A DNA stretch of 10,525 bases from Cytophagales bacterium (lineage in GTDB: Bacteria > Bacteroidota > Bacteroidia > Cytophagales > Cyclobacteriaceae). The notes below the pieces were generated by a model. The model searched no databases. It worked only from the letters and a program-made list of their open reading frames with translations, and was not told the DNA's origin. Positions 1 to 7,613 of the stretch are shown piece by piece (position 1 is the first letter of the stretch; each line of letters begins with the position of its first letter). The stretch spans positions 1 through 10,525 of the forward strand of contig DNZD01000270.1 of NCBI GenBank assembly GCA_003504855.1, in the 5' to 3' direction. Made by a program: the position numbers and the translations under genes.

Positions 1-330
1 CTCAATGATATTCCTGAATTTTTCTGCCTCACTGGCCGGGGCGATATTCAGCATCCCGCGTGATGAGGCATCAAATGTCTCCTTGATGACAATGGAAATA
101 TTCTTCAGCGGAGTGGTAGACACTATTTCAAATTTGATGCGGTACTTGGCATCGCTGACAAAATTAGTCTCAGCCACTGGTGTAATCCAATTGATAGCCG
201 GCAGAGCGCTTTTAACGGTCTTACCCGGATCACTCAGATCAATCTCAAATTCCGTAGTTCTGGAACCTACGTTCTGCGCATACCCTCCCATGAAAGAAAG
301 TATGACAAGAATGACTGCTAGTGTTTTCAT
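1..330 (-). CDS. Exported protein with Ig-like N-terminal region (3' part missing)
   Basis: Only the first 110 codons are present; the frame is still open at the window edge. It starts at ATG 330-328, and the product begins with a typical signal peptide (MKTLAVILVILSFMGGYAQ, likely cut after residue 19). Residues 47-83 have alternating hydrophobic residues (INWITP, then YRIKFEIV, then LKNISIVIK), resembling the Ig-like beta-sandwich found near the N-terminus of many large Bacteroidota exported proteins; that resemblance is from memory and not a firm family call. The start lies 8 bp downstream of the stop of the 2175-residue gene, so the two are probably cotranscribed and perhaps translationally linked. 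No Shine-Dalgarno motif is visible, as is usual in this phylum. The missing C-terminal part will decide the function, which could be an enzyme, a caspase-like domain or another adhesin. The open frame on the opposite strand here is a shadow. Confidence 0.8.
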   Translation of the reverse strand, partial: MKTLAVILVILSFMGGYAQNVGSRTTEFEIDLSDPGKTVKSALPAINWITPVAETNFVSDAKYRIKFEIVSTTPLKNISIVIKETFDASSRGMLNIAPASEAEKFRNIIE

Positions 331-338
331 ATGGTAAT

Positions 339-608
339 CTATTTGCGAATAATCAATTTGGTAGAGGCCACTTCCTGGTTGTCCTGATAACTAACAGCCA
401 GTTTAATGATGTACATGCCATTACCTCCCGGAGCTGCTGCATCATAATCGACGCGGTAGAATCCTGATGGAAGTGTCTGGTTGAGAATTGATTCTACTGG
501 TCTTCCGAGCATGTCAAAGACCTGGAGGTGAACTTGCATGGGGCCGCCCAAATCCGGTAAGGTAAACGGTATGGTTACTGGTCCTGTTGCCGGATTGGGA
601 GAAACACT
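339..608 (-). other. T9SS C-terminal sorting domain (Por_Secre_tail type) coding region
   Basis: Residues 2087-2175 carry the usual landmarks of a type A sorting domain: an opening SVSPNPATGPVTIPF, the middle strand LQVFDMLGRPV, a turn LPSGFYRVD, then GGNGMYIIKL, and the terminal basic strand STKLIIRK. In the family this domain guides the protein through the T9SS outer-membrane pore and is usually cleaved by the PorU sortase, with attachment to an anionic lipopolysaccharide or release. The match is by motif recognition and is strong. Confidence 0.93.
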
Positions 609-3600
609 TCCCAGGAAGATATGATTTGGTTTCAATTGGTCTTTTACGTCTGCCCCATAAAACACCTTGAACTCCTTGGAAATCGAAGGCGAAAACTCAT
701 AGGAAGTTTCAGTCTTCATGTTGATGGGGCGTTGCAGGGCTACATCCAGCAAATACAAGTCCTGTCCTGAACCAGCAAATTCTGTGTTGTTCCATTCCAG
801 CTTTGCGGGGCTCGTCAGGTTAGAGGTAGCGTTGAATGTCCAGGTATATCCCTGCGCCGAAGGAACCACATCCCTGGAAAAGGTTTTCATAAAGTGTTCC
901 GGGTGAGCGAAGTTCATTTCAAACTGGCCTGTCGGTGAGGGTGGTGCAAAATCATCAAGATCATCATAAGAGAGGCTTGCACCAGGGCTCATGCCGATAC
1001 CGCCGAAATTAAACTGCCGCTCGTCCTGAATCATTCTGATGGGAACGATCCACTCATTTCCGTCAATTTGCGAAGAAATAGACTGCGCGACCCTTCCACC
1101 ATTTACCGAAGTCTTGAGTTTCACAGGAACGGTCACAGCAGCATTCGCAAAGACAAATCCACCGCTGTATACATCAATTGTATTTCCATCTGTGTAGTTA
1201 CCGCCCTGATACGTTTTAACGGCACCCACCCCGGCTATTCGGCTGTCTTCCCAGTTAATGGGGAGCATATATGGGTTTCCTATCAGGTTAAAACCAGGGG
1301 ATAGATTTAACTGGAAGAGGTTGGTTTGTGAATAAGAAGGCGCAACAGCCTGATCAAAATTCAGGTTTTGCCCCTGCTTGCTGAGGATGAAGTAGCCTTC
1401 ACCCCGTGCTGCCGAACTAAACCCATTGGGATAGGCAAGCCATGCTTGCGGACTTTCCTGATACTTCAACAATTTCCAGACAGTTGGGTCCGGTGCACCA
1501 AAGTTGGAAAGGATATTGGCAAAATTACTGGACGCGAGATCCAATGGAATCGAGATAATCTTATAATCTCCAACTGCACTTCCGGCAGAAACCCCAAGGG
1601 CTGTTGTCGTTGCAGAGAATGCTACTTTGAGAATATTCGTGCCCGTGGAGGGATTGAGCGTTGCGTTGTCGCTTCCGTCTTTTGCAGTGAAATAATACTC
1701 CATCCCCATGTCATCAAAAAACGTTGCCTGCAGCGGGAAATCATACTTACTGGTTGCTGCGTTAAATACCCCTGTGAGGGTTTGATATTGGGTGGCCGTA
1801 ACCTTTCGGTAACTCATCACGACAGATGCAACTGAAAAATTATCGGCAGCCGTAAGGCTAAGAGTCGTCGTGCCTATGCTGCTCTTCTGCACGTTCGTTG
1901 GTGGCGTAAATGTGATTGTAGGGGCGACATTGTCAATCCTTGTTATGTGCGTTCCCGATGCGGGACTGTTGGCCGTGTTGTTCGAGCCGTCAGTTACGGT
2001 GAAATAGTACTCCATTCCAGTCGCGTCGAAGAAAGCCGCTTGCAGTGTAAAGTCATACTTACCAGTACCTGCATTCAGGGATCCAGTTGCGGTTTGATAC
2101 GTTGTCCCTGCCAACCCTTTATAGCTCATCACCACTGAACTAACACTGATGTTATCCGCAGCTGTCACGCTGAAAACTGTGGTGGGGATTTTGGATTTAT
2201 CAATAAGCGCTGGCGGTGTAAAGCTGATGGTTGGTGCAACGTTATCAATCGTGATAAATGACCATCCTGCCGGAGCCACTGCCAACGAGACGTTTCCGAA
2301 GATATCAATAAATGCGCCTGCATCAATACTGATATAATATTGCGTCAGCGGATCAAATGTGGCAGCCAACGTGTAGGTGTACACCAAATTGCCGGATGAT
2401 GCTATTCCGGCAGTTACCGCAATGGTTTGGGTAGGGACTGCTGTTGGTGAGCCTTTCCTCACCACGATGTTTTTGCCAATCACGGCTGTCCCTGCCTTGT
2501 TCAGGTTTAGGGTCAAGGTATTGCCCAGGGCTACTCCGGTGGCGCCGTTGGCAGGTGCGAAAGTAAATGTTGGGCCAGCAAAGTCCTCTGTAATTGTTAC
2601 AACCTGGTTGACAGTCTGTGCTGCCGGTGGATTGGTCCATGTCTGCACACCGCCATTGGGCCAGGTTATTTTGATTTGGGAAATAGCGGTAGCTGACCCC
2701 AATCCGAAATGCTGAATCAAGCTTGATTGGCTTCCATACCCTGATCGCGATGTGATTTCCCGGATCATGGTGCGTGCGGGGCTCGTAGTCGTAACGGCTA
2801 TACGGGCACCTATCGCTGCTTTATTAGACAAGGTACCAATCAACTTAAACTCTGTCCAATTCCGGGAAGCTGAGGCCGTAAGTGAATTTTGATAAAGAAA
2901 TGGCGGAATATTTCCAGAATTTCTTCCGGTAGAAATGTCCAGAAAACCGTTGTTGTCAAAGTCAACAAAGGACCCGCCAATATTGTTAAGCTGTGTACTG
3001 TTTAACAGTTCGCTTCCTACGGCATACTTGGTAAAAGTCCCATTCCCCGAGTTAATGAAGATCGAGTTCCCATTGGCACTATTAATGGCTATAAGGTCCA
3101 GATCGCCATCATTATCAATATCACCAAAAGCACTTCCAAATGTCGTTGTTCCTGACTCTGCAACGGCACCGCCGGTAATGGAGGTAAATGTGCCGTTCCC
3201 ATTATTCTGGTAGAGCCTGTCGGTAACGGATGCAAGTTGTGAGCCTATATATAGATCCAGGTCGCCGTCATTATCAATGTCGCCCCAGCTACTGGTTCTG
3301 GCTGCGAAGAAAATATCAGTGTCAAAGACGGTCCCTGTCACTTGTGTAAATGTCCCGTCGCCATTGTTTTTAAACAGCTTGTTTGGAACATTTGGGTTAG
3401 GTACAGTCGCGCTACTGTTGAAAAACAGGATGAGCAAATCCTGATAACCATCGTTATTAAAGTCAGCCCATGATACCTCTCGACCAATGGTGGCACTGGA
3501 AGTGATCGCATTGGTCAACGCAGAAAAACTGATCGTGTTGGCGGTAGACTGGTTCTTCATGAAAATGGGTGATACCGCTGTTGCGGTCGGGTCTGTATCG

Positions 3601-6600
3601 ATTATTGCAATATCGACAAGACCATCACGGTCGAAATCTGCGCCTGAGGCTGACCTGAAAGTTGATGCGCGCGCTGACACAGGGATCGGATTTTTTGTGA
3701 AGTTCCAGCCTCCATTATTAGTCAACAAAAGATCAGGTAACGTATTAGTACTACTCCTTGTAAAATAGACATCTAGTTTTCCGTCATTATTCGCATCCAT
3801 CACCATGGCGCCACGATAGGTAGATGTATTTTCTCCTGCCATGGCTGCGATTGTCCGGCGGGTAAACTGTCCTGAACCCGTATTTTCATAGAATACAGGC
3901 ACTGTCAATTGACCATCAATTGTATTGAATGAAGGAATAATATAGTCTTCATCTCCATCTCCATCCAGGTCGCCCCAGGAAACGCCCTGTTGGTTATCGG
4001 AATTCAGTGCAAGGCTGTTTTGAACGGGACTGAATAAAGTTGAAACAGGCGGGGTAATCGATGACTGTGCTGAGGGAGCAGATGAACCAGCGGCATTCTT
4101 GGCCGTTACCCTGTAATAATATACGGTACCCGGTGTAACGCCCGCATCAGAATATTGAACCGCAGGAAAATTCACTGTAGCCAGGGGTGGCCCTGAAAAT
4201 GAATTGCTTACTGTAGATCGCTCAATCACGTATTGCGTTGCGAAAGGTGACTGTGTCCAAAGGAGGAAGTTAATGGTACCTGAAAAGATATAGGTACTCA
4301 GCGTGGGTGTTGCGGGTATCGGATCTGTGGCATTTAACGTATATGTGGTCGTGCCTTGAAATTTGCTATACGAGGATGGGTCAACCTGCCATTTGATCAC
4401 AAGCGTGTTTGTCCCATTCCAGGTTCCCTGACCATTGGCCAGGTCCTGCCCTGAAAAGTCACTTTGGAAATACGTGGTTCCGCAGGTCTCCTGAATAAAT
4501 GCGGACGAGACTCCTGACCTGATCGCCGATGGAGCTACTCCCAGGTCATATTGAGAAATTGTATATGTGTTCTTTCCTGTCTTGGTGATCAAAACATTAG
4601 CGTTCTGAAAAGGTCCCGCTCCTGAGGCAGTGCTTCCGGGATCAGCCACGGCAACCGCTGTCCAGCTTCTGTTGTTGGGGATGGTGGAGGTACAGCTTTT
4701 CAGTCCGGTGCCTGACACTTCATTGGAATAAGCTGATGAGCCTGCCGCGTTTACCGCCTTGACCCTGTAAAAATAGGTGACCAAAGAGTCTGTGGGTACC
4801 GCGTTGGTAGCATACAACTTATTCTGTGGCGATACAAATGCACCATTGTAGGTAACTGCAACCTGATAGGAGCTGTTGTTACCTGCCGAAAACTCAATTT
4901 GATATCCGGTTTCGTTCGATGAATTGTCGTCCCACTGCAAATCGATGGTTTGGACGCCTTTGGCGGCAATGGTAAGTCCGGTGGGGGCTTTCGGTAAAAT
5001 GACGGGAGTTGAACTCCGCTGAACAACCGAATTGGTCGTGGCCGCAACCAGAAATTCCGACGAAGTCAACACAATATCAGTTATCCGCGCCACAGAATTG
5101 TCAACCGGTGTCTTGGTGGCCCAGGAAGCGCCGCCATCAACACTGGTGATGAACAGTCCGGCTGTCTGGCCCTGAACATACAGGTTATTAACATCTACCG
5201 CCCAAATCAGTGCACCACTGGTCGTCATGGTAGAGATGGTGAAGCTTGTCCCACCGTCGGTTGACTTAAACAGTTGGGTACCAAAAACGACAAACAGGTT
5301 CGTCCCTGTTACTGCAAGATCTACAACGCCACCACCGGTGTATGCCGTTACCTTGGTGGCGGCCAACCCCGCACTAGCCACCTTCCACAGCTCCGTAGTG
5401 CTTGTTGTGAAGTTCGTAAGACTGATGTACAGGTTGTCGGATGCGTCCGCTACAACTTTCTGGATCGAGTACGATGCCGGCATTCCGGTCAAGGCCATGG
5501 CATTAAGCGTGATTCCCTGATCAGTACTTTTGCTGATGGTGGCGCTGGTATAGGAGTAAACGTTGATTCCGGTACCCGTTATTAAACTTGGCGTGGATGA
5601 TGCAGTTTGCTGTGCCCAGGTATTGCCCTGATCGCTCGTTCGGATGATTCCCCCAAATCCATACCCCAATATTGTTCCATCGCTGAGTCTAAGAAAGCCA
5701 TTGATTGATCGGTTGGCATTGCCTGTGTTGATGAGGTTCCAGGTACTACCGTTATCAATTGACAATTGGTACCCGATACCCCCAAACGCGTATAACACCC
5801 GGCCACCCGATGTGAGTATGAGTTTCGGGGTAGCATTGGTAATCCCCTTCATCCCTGAAGAAGTGTTGCTATAACTGGCACCGCCATCTGTGGTCTTATC
5901 AATACCCGTATTGAATCTGCCGAGGTACCACGTCGTGGTGTTCTGGAAAAGCACCCCACCGATGGTATTGGAGTTAGATACATTGGCATTGACCCCCGCG
6001 GTCCATGAAACTGATGAAGCAGTTGCCGTTGTCGGATTGGTGCTTACATAAATTTTGCTCGTTGACTGATTGACCAGATAAAGATTATTGGTTGGGTCTA
6101 CTTCAATAAATCCAGAAAAAAATGAATCCGTGATGGCCCCTTTGATGGCAGCCCAGGTTGTTCCATGATCCAGTGAACGATAAGGCCCATCTGATGCCAA
6201 AGAGTAAATATTTCCATTTCCATCCACTGTAGTTGCGAGGATACTTGCGGTGGCACTTAGCCCCGTACCCACGGCAGCAAAACTGATCCCGTCATTGGTG
6301 GAAACCTGCACGCCATTGCTTTGTGTCGACACAATCAGCCGGTTTGATGCATCTACGTCAATATCATTGATAGTACTTGAAAATGTAACTGGCAACTGAG
6401 CAAACGTGGCTCCGCCGTCGGTCGAGCGGTAAAACGAAGGTGAATTTGAGTAAAGAAAGTAAAGCTTACCGCTGGGGGTAGACTTGACCTTTTTTGGATT
6501 GCCATTGGGTAAACCCGATCCGACAACTGCTGCCCAGGTTAGCCCATTATCTGTTGAACTATACAGCCCGATAAGTGATGGGGTCTTTACGCTTGTTGTT

Positions 6601-6866
6601 AGGTAAATGGTTCCTGAACTCGCTACTTCCAAATCATTAAACAAGCTGTTCTGGGAAACGACCGCGACCCTGGACCAGGTGGCCCCGCTGTCCGTCGAGC
6701 GAAAAAGTCCGGCGCTAGAGGCAACCAAAAATGTTCCGTTACTGGTAACGACAATATCACTAACAGGTGCTCCGTAAGGTCCGTTTGTTGCCGTCCACGA
6801 CCAGTTTTGTGCCTGAATACCCAACGAAAAAATTACCGCGATAAACGATAGTATAAGTTTATTCAT
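339..6866 (-). CDS. Giant T9SS-secreted multidomain surface protein (Asp-box, FN3, FG-GAP, ASPIC/UnbV, Ig-like repeats, sorting domain)
   Basis: A 2175-residue exported protein starting at ATG 6866-6864. Modules in order: signal peptide 1-20 (ends GIQAQ); 11 Asp-box motifs of the form S-x-D-x-G-x-T-W at residues 57-582, implying beta-propeller folding; FN3 domain 625-720 (YFYRVKAVNAAGSSAYSN); beta-rich domain 722-850 with C725 and C795; FN3 domain 854-938 (YYYRVTAKNAAGSSAPS); seven FG-GAP/VCBS repeats 951-1328; ASPIC/UnbV-like segment 1336-1412 (IGARIAV, LIQHFGLG, ITWPNG); SbsA-type Ig-like domain 1430-1540; two tandem 104-residue repeats 1541-1748; uncharacterised beta module 1749-2086; T9SS sorting domain 2087-2175. 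It should cross the inner membrane by Sec and the outer membrane by T9SS, then be attached to or released from the surface. I see no obvious catalytic domain, so binding, adhesion or scaffolding is the more likely role. It sits 15 bp downstream of the 243-residue gene and 8 bp upstream of the next one. The module calls are strong; the biological role is unknown. Confidence 0.95.
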   Translation of the reverse strand: MNKLILSFIAVIFSLGIQAQNWSWTATNGPYGAPVSDIVVTSNGTFLVASSAGLFRSTDSGATWSRVAVVSQNSLFNDLEVASSGTIYLTTSVKTPSLIGLYSSTDNGLTWAAVVGSGLPNGNPKKVKSTPSGKLYFLYSNSPSFYRSTDGGATFAQLPVTFSSTINDIDVDASNRLIVSTQSNGVQVSTNDGISFAAVGTGLSATASILATTVDGNGNIYSLASDGPYRSLDHGTTWAAIKGAITDSFFSGFIEVDPTNNLYLVNQSTSKIYVSTNPTTATASSVSWTAGVNANVSNSNTIGGVLFQNTTTWYLGRFNTGIDKTTDGGASYSNTSSGMKGITNATPKLILTSGGRVLYAFGGIGYQLSIDNGSTWNLINTGNANRSINGFLRLSDGTILGYGFGGIIRTSDQGNTWAQQTASSTPSLITGTGINVYSYTSATISKSTDQGITLNAMALTGMPASYSIQKVVADASDNLYISLTNFTTSTTELWKVASAGLAATKVTAYTGGGVVDLAVTGTNLFVVFGTQLFKSTDGGTSFTISTMTTSGALIWAVDVNNLYVQGQTAGLFITSVDGGASWATKTPVDNSVARITDIVLTSSEFLVAATTNSVVQRSSTPVILPKAPTGLTIAAKGVQTIDLQWDDNSSNETGYQIEFSAGNNSSYQVAVTYNGAFVSPQNKLYATNAVPTDSLVTYFYRVKAVNAAGSSAYSNEVSGTGLKSCTSTIPNNRSWTAVAVADPGSTASGAGPFQNANVLITKTGKNTYTISQYDLGVAPSAIRSGVSSAFIQETCGTTYFQSDFSGQDLANGQGTWNGTNTLVIKWQVDPSSYSKFQGTTTYTLNATDPIPATPTLSTYIFSGTINFLLWTQSPFATQYVIERSTVSNSFSGPPLATVNFPAVQYSDAGVTPGTVYYYRVTAKNAAGSSAPSAQSSITPPVSTLFSPVQNSLALNSDNQQGVSWGDLDGDGDEDYIIPSFNTIDGQLTVPVFYENTGSGQFTRRTIAAMAGENTSTYRGAMVMDANNDGKLDVYFTRSSTNTLPDLLLTNNGGWNFTKNPIPVSARASTFRSASGADFDRDGLVDIAIIDTDPTATAVSPIFMKNQSTANTISFSALTNAITSSATIGREVSWADFNNDGYQDLLILFFNSSATVPNPNVPNKLFKNNGDGTFTQVTGTVFDTDIFFAARTSSWGDIDNDGDLDLYIGSQLASVTDRLYQNNGNGTFTSITGGAVAESGTTTFGSAFGDIDNDGDLDLIAINSANGNSIFINSGNGTFTKYAVGSELLNSTQLNNIGGSFVDFDNNGFLDISTGRNSGNIPPFLYQNSLTASASRNWTEFKLIGTLSNKAAIGARIAVTTTSPARTMIREITSRSGYGSQSSLIQHFGLGSATAISQIKITWPNGGVQTWTNPPAAQTVNQVVTITEDFAGPTFTFAPANGATGVALGNTLTLNLNKAGTAVIGKNIVVRKGSPTAVPTQTIAVTAGIASSGNLVYTYTLAATFDPLTQYYISIDAGAFIDIFGNVSLAVAPAGWSFITIDNVAPTISFTPPALIDKSKIPTTVFSVTAADNISVSSVVMSYKGLAGTTYQTATGSLNAGTGKYDFTLQAAFFDATGMEYYFTVTDGSNNTANSPASGTHITRIDNVAPTITFTPPTNVQKSSIGTTTLSLTAADNFSVASVVMSYRKVTATQYQTLTGVFNAATSKYDFPLQATFFDDMGMEYYFTAKDGSDNATLNPSTGTNILKVAFSATTTALGVSAGSAVGDYKIISIPLDLASSNFANILSNFGAPDPTVWKLLKYQESPQAWLAYPNGFSSAARGEGYFILSKQGQNLNFDQAVAPSYSQTNLFQLNLSPGFNLIGNPYMLPINWEDSRIAGVGAVKTYQGGNYTDGNTIDVYSGGFVFANAAVTVPVKLKTSVNGGRVAQSISSQIDGNEWIVPIRMIQDERQFNFGGIGMSPGASLSYDDLDDFAPPSPTGQFEMNFAHPEHFMKTFSRDVVPSAQGYTWTFNATSNLTSPAKLEWNNTEFAGSGQDLYLLDVALQRPINMKTETSYEFSPSISKEFKVFYGADVKDQLKPNHIFLGSVSPNPATGPVTIPFTLPDLGGPMQVHLQVFDMLGRPVESILNQTLPSGFYRVDYDAAAPGGNGMYIIKLAVSYQDNQEVASTKLIIRK
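1623..2246 (-). repeat. Two tandem 312-bp (104-residue) Ig-like repeats
   Basis: Residues 1541-1644 and 1645-1748 are consecutive copies of exactly the same length, with no gap needed to align them by eye. About 64 of 104 residues are identical. Shared landmarks are DNVAPTI at the start, FTPP, TAADN, SVVMSY, YQT, KYDF, FFD, GMEYYFT and DGS. At the DNA level the copies have drifted at silent positions: the first reads GATAACGTTGCACCA where the second reads GACAATGTCGCCCCT for the same residues DNVAP. The duplication is therefore old and kept at the protein level. The pattern fits a bacterial Ig-like spacer or stalk domain. Confidence 0.9.
2883..4016 (-). repeat. Seven FG-GAP/VCBS calcium-binding repeats, putative seven-bladed propeller
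   Basis: Residues 951-1328 of the giant protein. Seven D-x-D/N-x-D/N-G-x-x-D loops begin at D966, D1024, D1077, D1135, D1196, D1249 and D1302, for example DLDGDGDED, DANNDGKLD, DFDRDGLVD and DIDNDGDLD. Intervals are 53-61 residues. Most copies are followed by a hydrophobic strand and a later turn such as NNGNGTF or NSGNGTF. Seven repeats match the seven blades of integrin-alpha-like propellers, in which these loops bind calcium. The last copy (DFDNNGFLD) lacks one of the usual acidic positions. The array is followed directly by an ASPIC/UnbV-like segment, a common pairing for these repeats. Confidence 0.9.
4998..6806 (-). repeat. Array of 11 Asp-box (BNR/sortilin-like) motifs, putative beta-propeller(s)
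   Basis: Residues 21-623 of the giant protein. Asp-box motifs start at residues 57, 104, 148, 189, 231, 325, 369, 411, 447, 535 and 575. Good examples are STDSGATW, SLDHGTTW, SIDNGSTW and SVDGGASW; others are degenerate (STNDGISF, STDQGITL). Spacing is mostly 36-47 residues, with two gaps of about 90 (231 to 325 and 447 to 535), each wide enough for one more decayed blade. Asp-boxes mark hairpin turns in propeller blades of sialidases, sortilin/Vps10, GH74 xyloglucanases and Ycf48-like proteins. I saw no sialidase catalytic pattern. Eleven to thirteen blades fit two tandem propellers or one large Vps10-like propeller; the sequence alone does not decide this. Confidence 0.85.
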
Positions 6867-6881
6867 AGGATGCCGTCAATA

Positions 6882-7613
6882 TTAGTTGGTAGGAAATGGA
6901 GGAACCGGCAAATCACTGTTCGTCGTACCCGAACCAGTGTCCTTACTGCCTCCCATGAAGGCAGCCGCGCCACCTCCAATTACCGCTAAGGGAACAAATA
7001 CCTTTAATAAGAATGGAACCTTTGGTTTGATCCTGAACACGGGGGTAATGATCACTTCATCATTACTCCTGGTACTGGTTATCTTCAACTTATAGTCGCC
7101 ACCGGGGGTAGTATGAGATGGGATATTCAGCGTGAAGCTGCCATTATTTGGTTGAGCCATGCTTCCCTGTACGCGTTGATCACCTTTGTATAGCTCAATA
7201 TTGAGTGGATCAGCATTACCAGGCTTCCATAACACATCATACAATTTGCCACGCTTATAGGATGCCGTGGTGAGAAAATTCTGGAGCTTAACAAAGGGCA
7301 CATAAACCCGTCCCCGCACTTCCAGCGAAAGGCGACCTTTATAGTTACCCAACTCCTGGCGGATGTTCCAAATGATCTGGTTTTCACCCGGTTTAACCTC
7401 CTGGCCAACATCGCCTTTAACTTTTGTCAAAGGCACCGAAAAGTTGTCCTTTGATGAGTAAAGGCTCATCAGGAATCGGTTCCCGGTATTGGGGCTTTCG
7501 AGGGTGTAAGAGATAATTACTTCATCACCGGCAAATTCAACCTTGGTGATATTGGCGCTTTGGGCACGGCCCAAAAAGGGCAGTAAAAGCAGGAAAAACA
7601 GAGCTTTCCGCAT
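6882..7613 (-). CDS. Exported membrane-anchored protein with Kre9/KNH-like beta domain
   Basis: A 243-residue protein starting at ATG 7613-7611. It has a signal peptide at 1-18 (MRKALFFLLLLPFLGRAQ). A first beta-rich region, about 20-108, contains KPGENQIIWNI and LSLEVRGRVYVPF, a pattern I recall from Bacteroidota exported proteins. A second region, about 110-195, has a Kre9/KNH-like Ig-fold pattern: YDVLWKPG, INIELYKG-like strands, GSFTLNIP, and GGDYKLKITS. A hydrophobic helix follows at 200-220 (FLLKVFVPLAVIGGGAAAF), then a short Gly/Ser/Thr and proline-rich tail (PVPPFPTN). Both beta regions should lie in the periplasm, tethered to the inner membrane. It is the first gene of the three-gene block; the next gene starts 15 bp downstream. 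A weak promoter-like pair lies upstream (7633-7661), too poor to call. No enzymatic motif is visible, so a scaffold or chaperone-like role for its neighbours is only a guess. Confidence 0.9.
   Translation of the reverse strand: MRKALFFLLLLPFLGRAQSANITKVEFAGDEVIISYTLESPNTGNRFLMSLYSSKDNFSVPLTKVKGDVGQEVKPGENQIIWNIRQELGNYKGRLSLEVRGRVYVPFVKLQNFLTTASYKRGKLYDVLWKPGNADPLNIELYKGDQRVQGSMAQPNNGSFTLNIPSHTTPGGDYKLKITSTRSNDEVIITPVFRIKPKVPFLLKVFVPLAVIGGGAAAFMGGSKDTGSGTTNSDLPVPPFPTN

Noticed and set aside
5..337. 110-residue open frame on the plus strand with a hydrophobic start
   Set aside because: It is antisense to the truncated exported protein, which has a proper signal peptide and operon position on the minus strand. 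The plus-strand product looks like nothing known.
2353..2640. 95-residue open frame on the minus strand inside the giant gene
   Set aside because: It is another frame of the ASPIC-to-Ig-like region of the giant protein, with a cysteine- and arginine-rich nonsense composition.
4998..6806. Sialidase or GH74 glycosidase reading of the Asp-box region
   Set aside because: Asp-boxes alone mark propeller turns. I saw no sialidase arginine triad with FRIP motif and no clear GH74 catalytic context.
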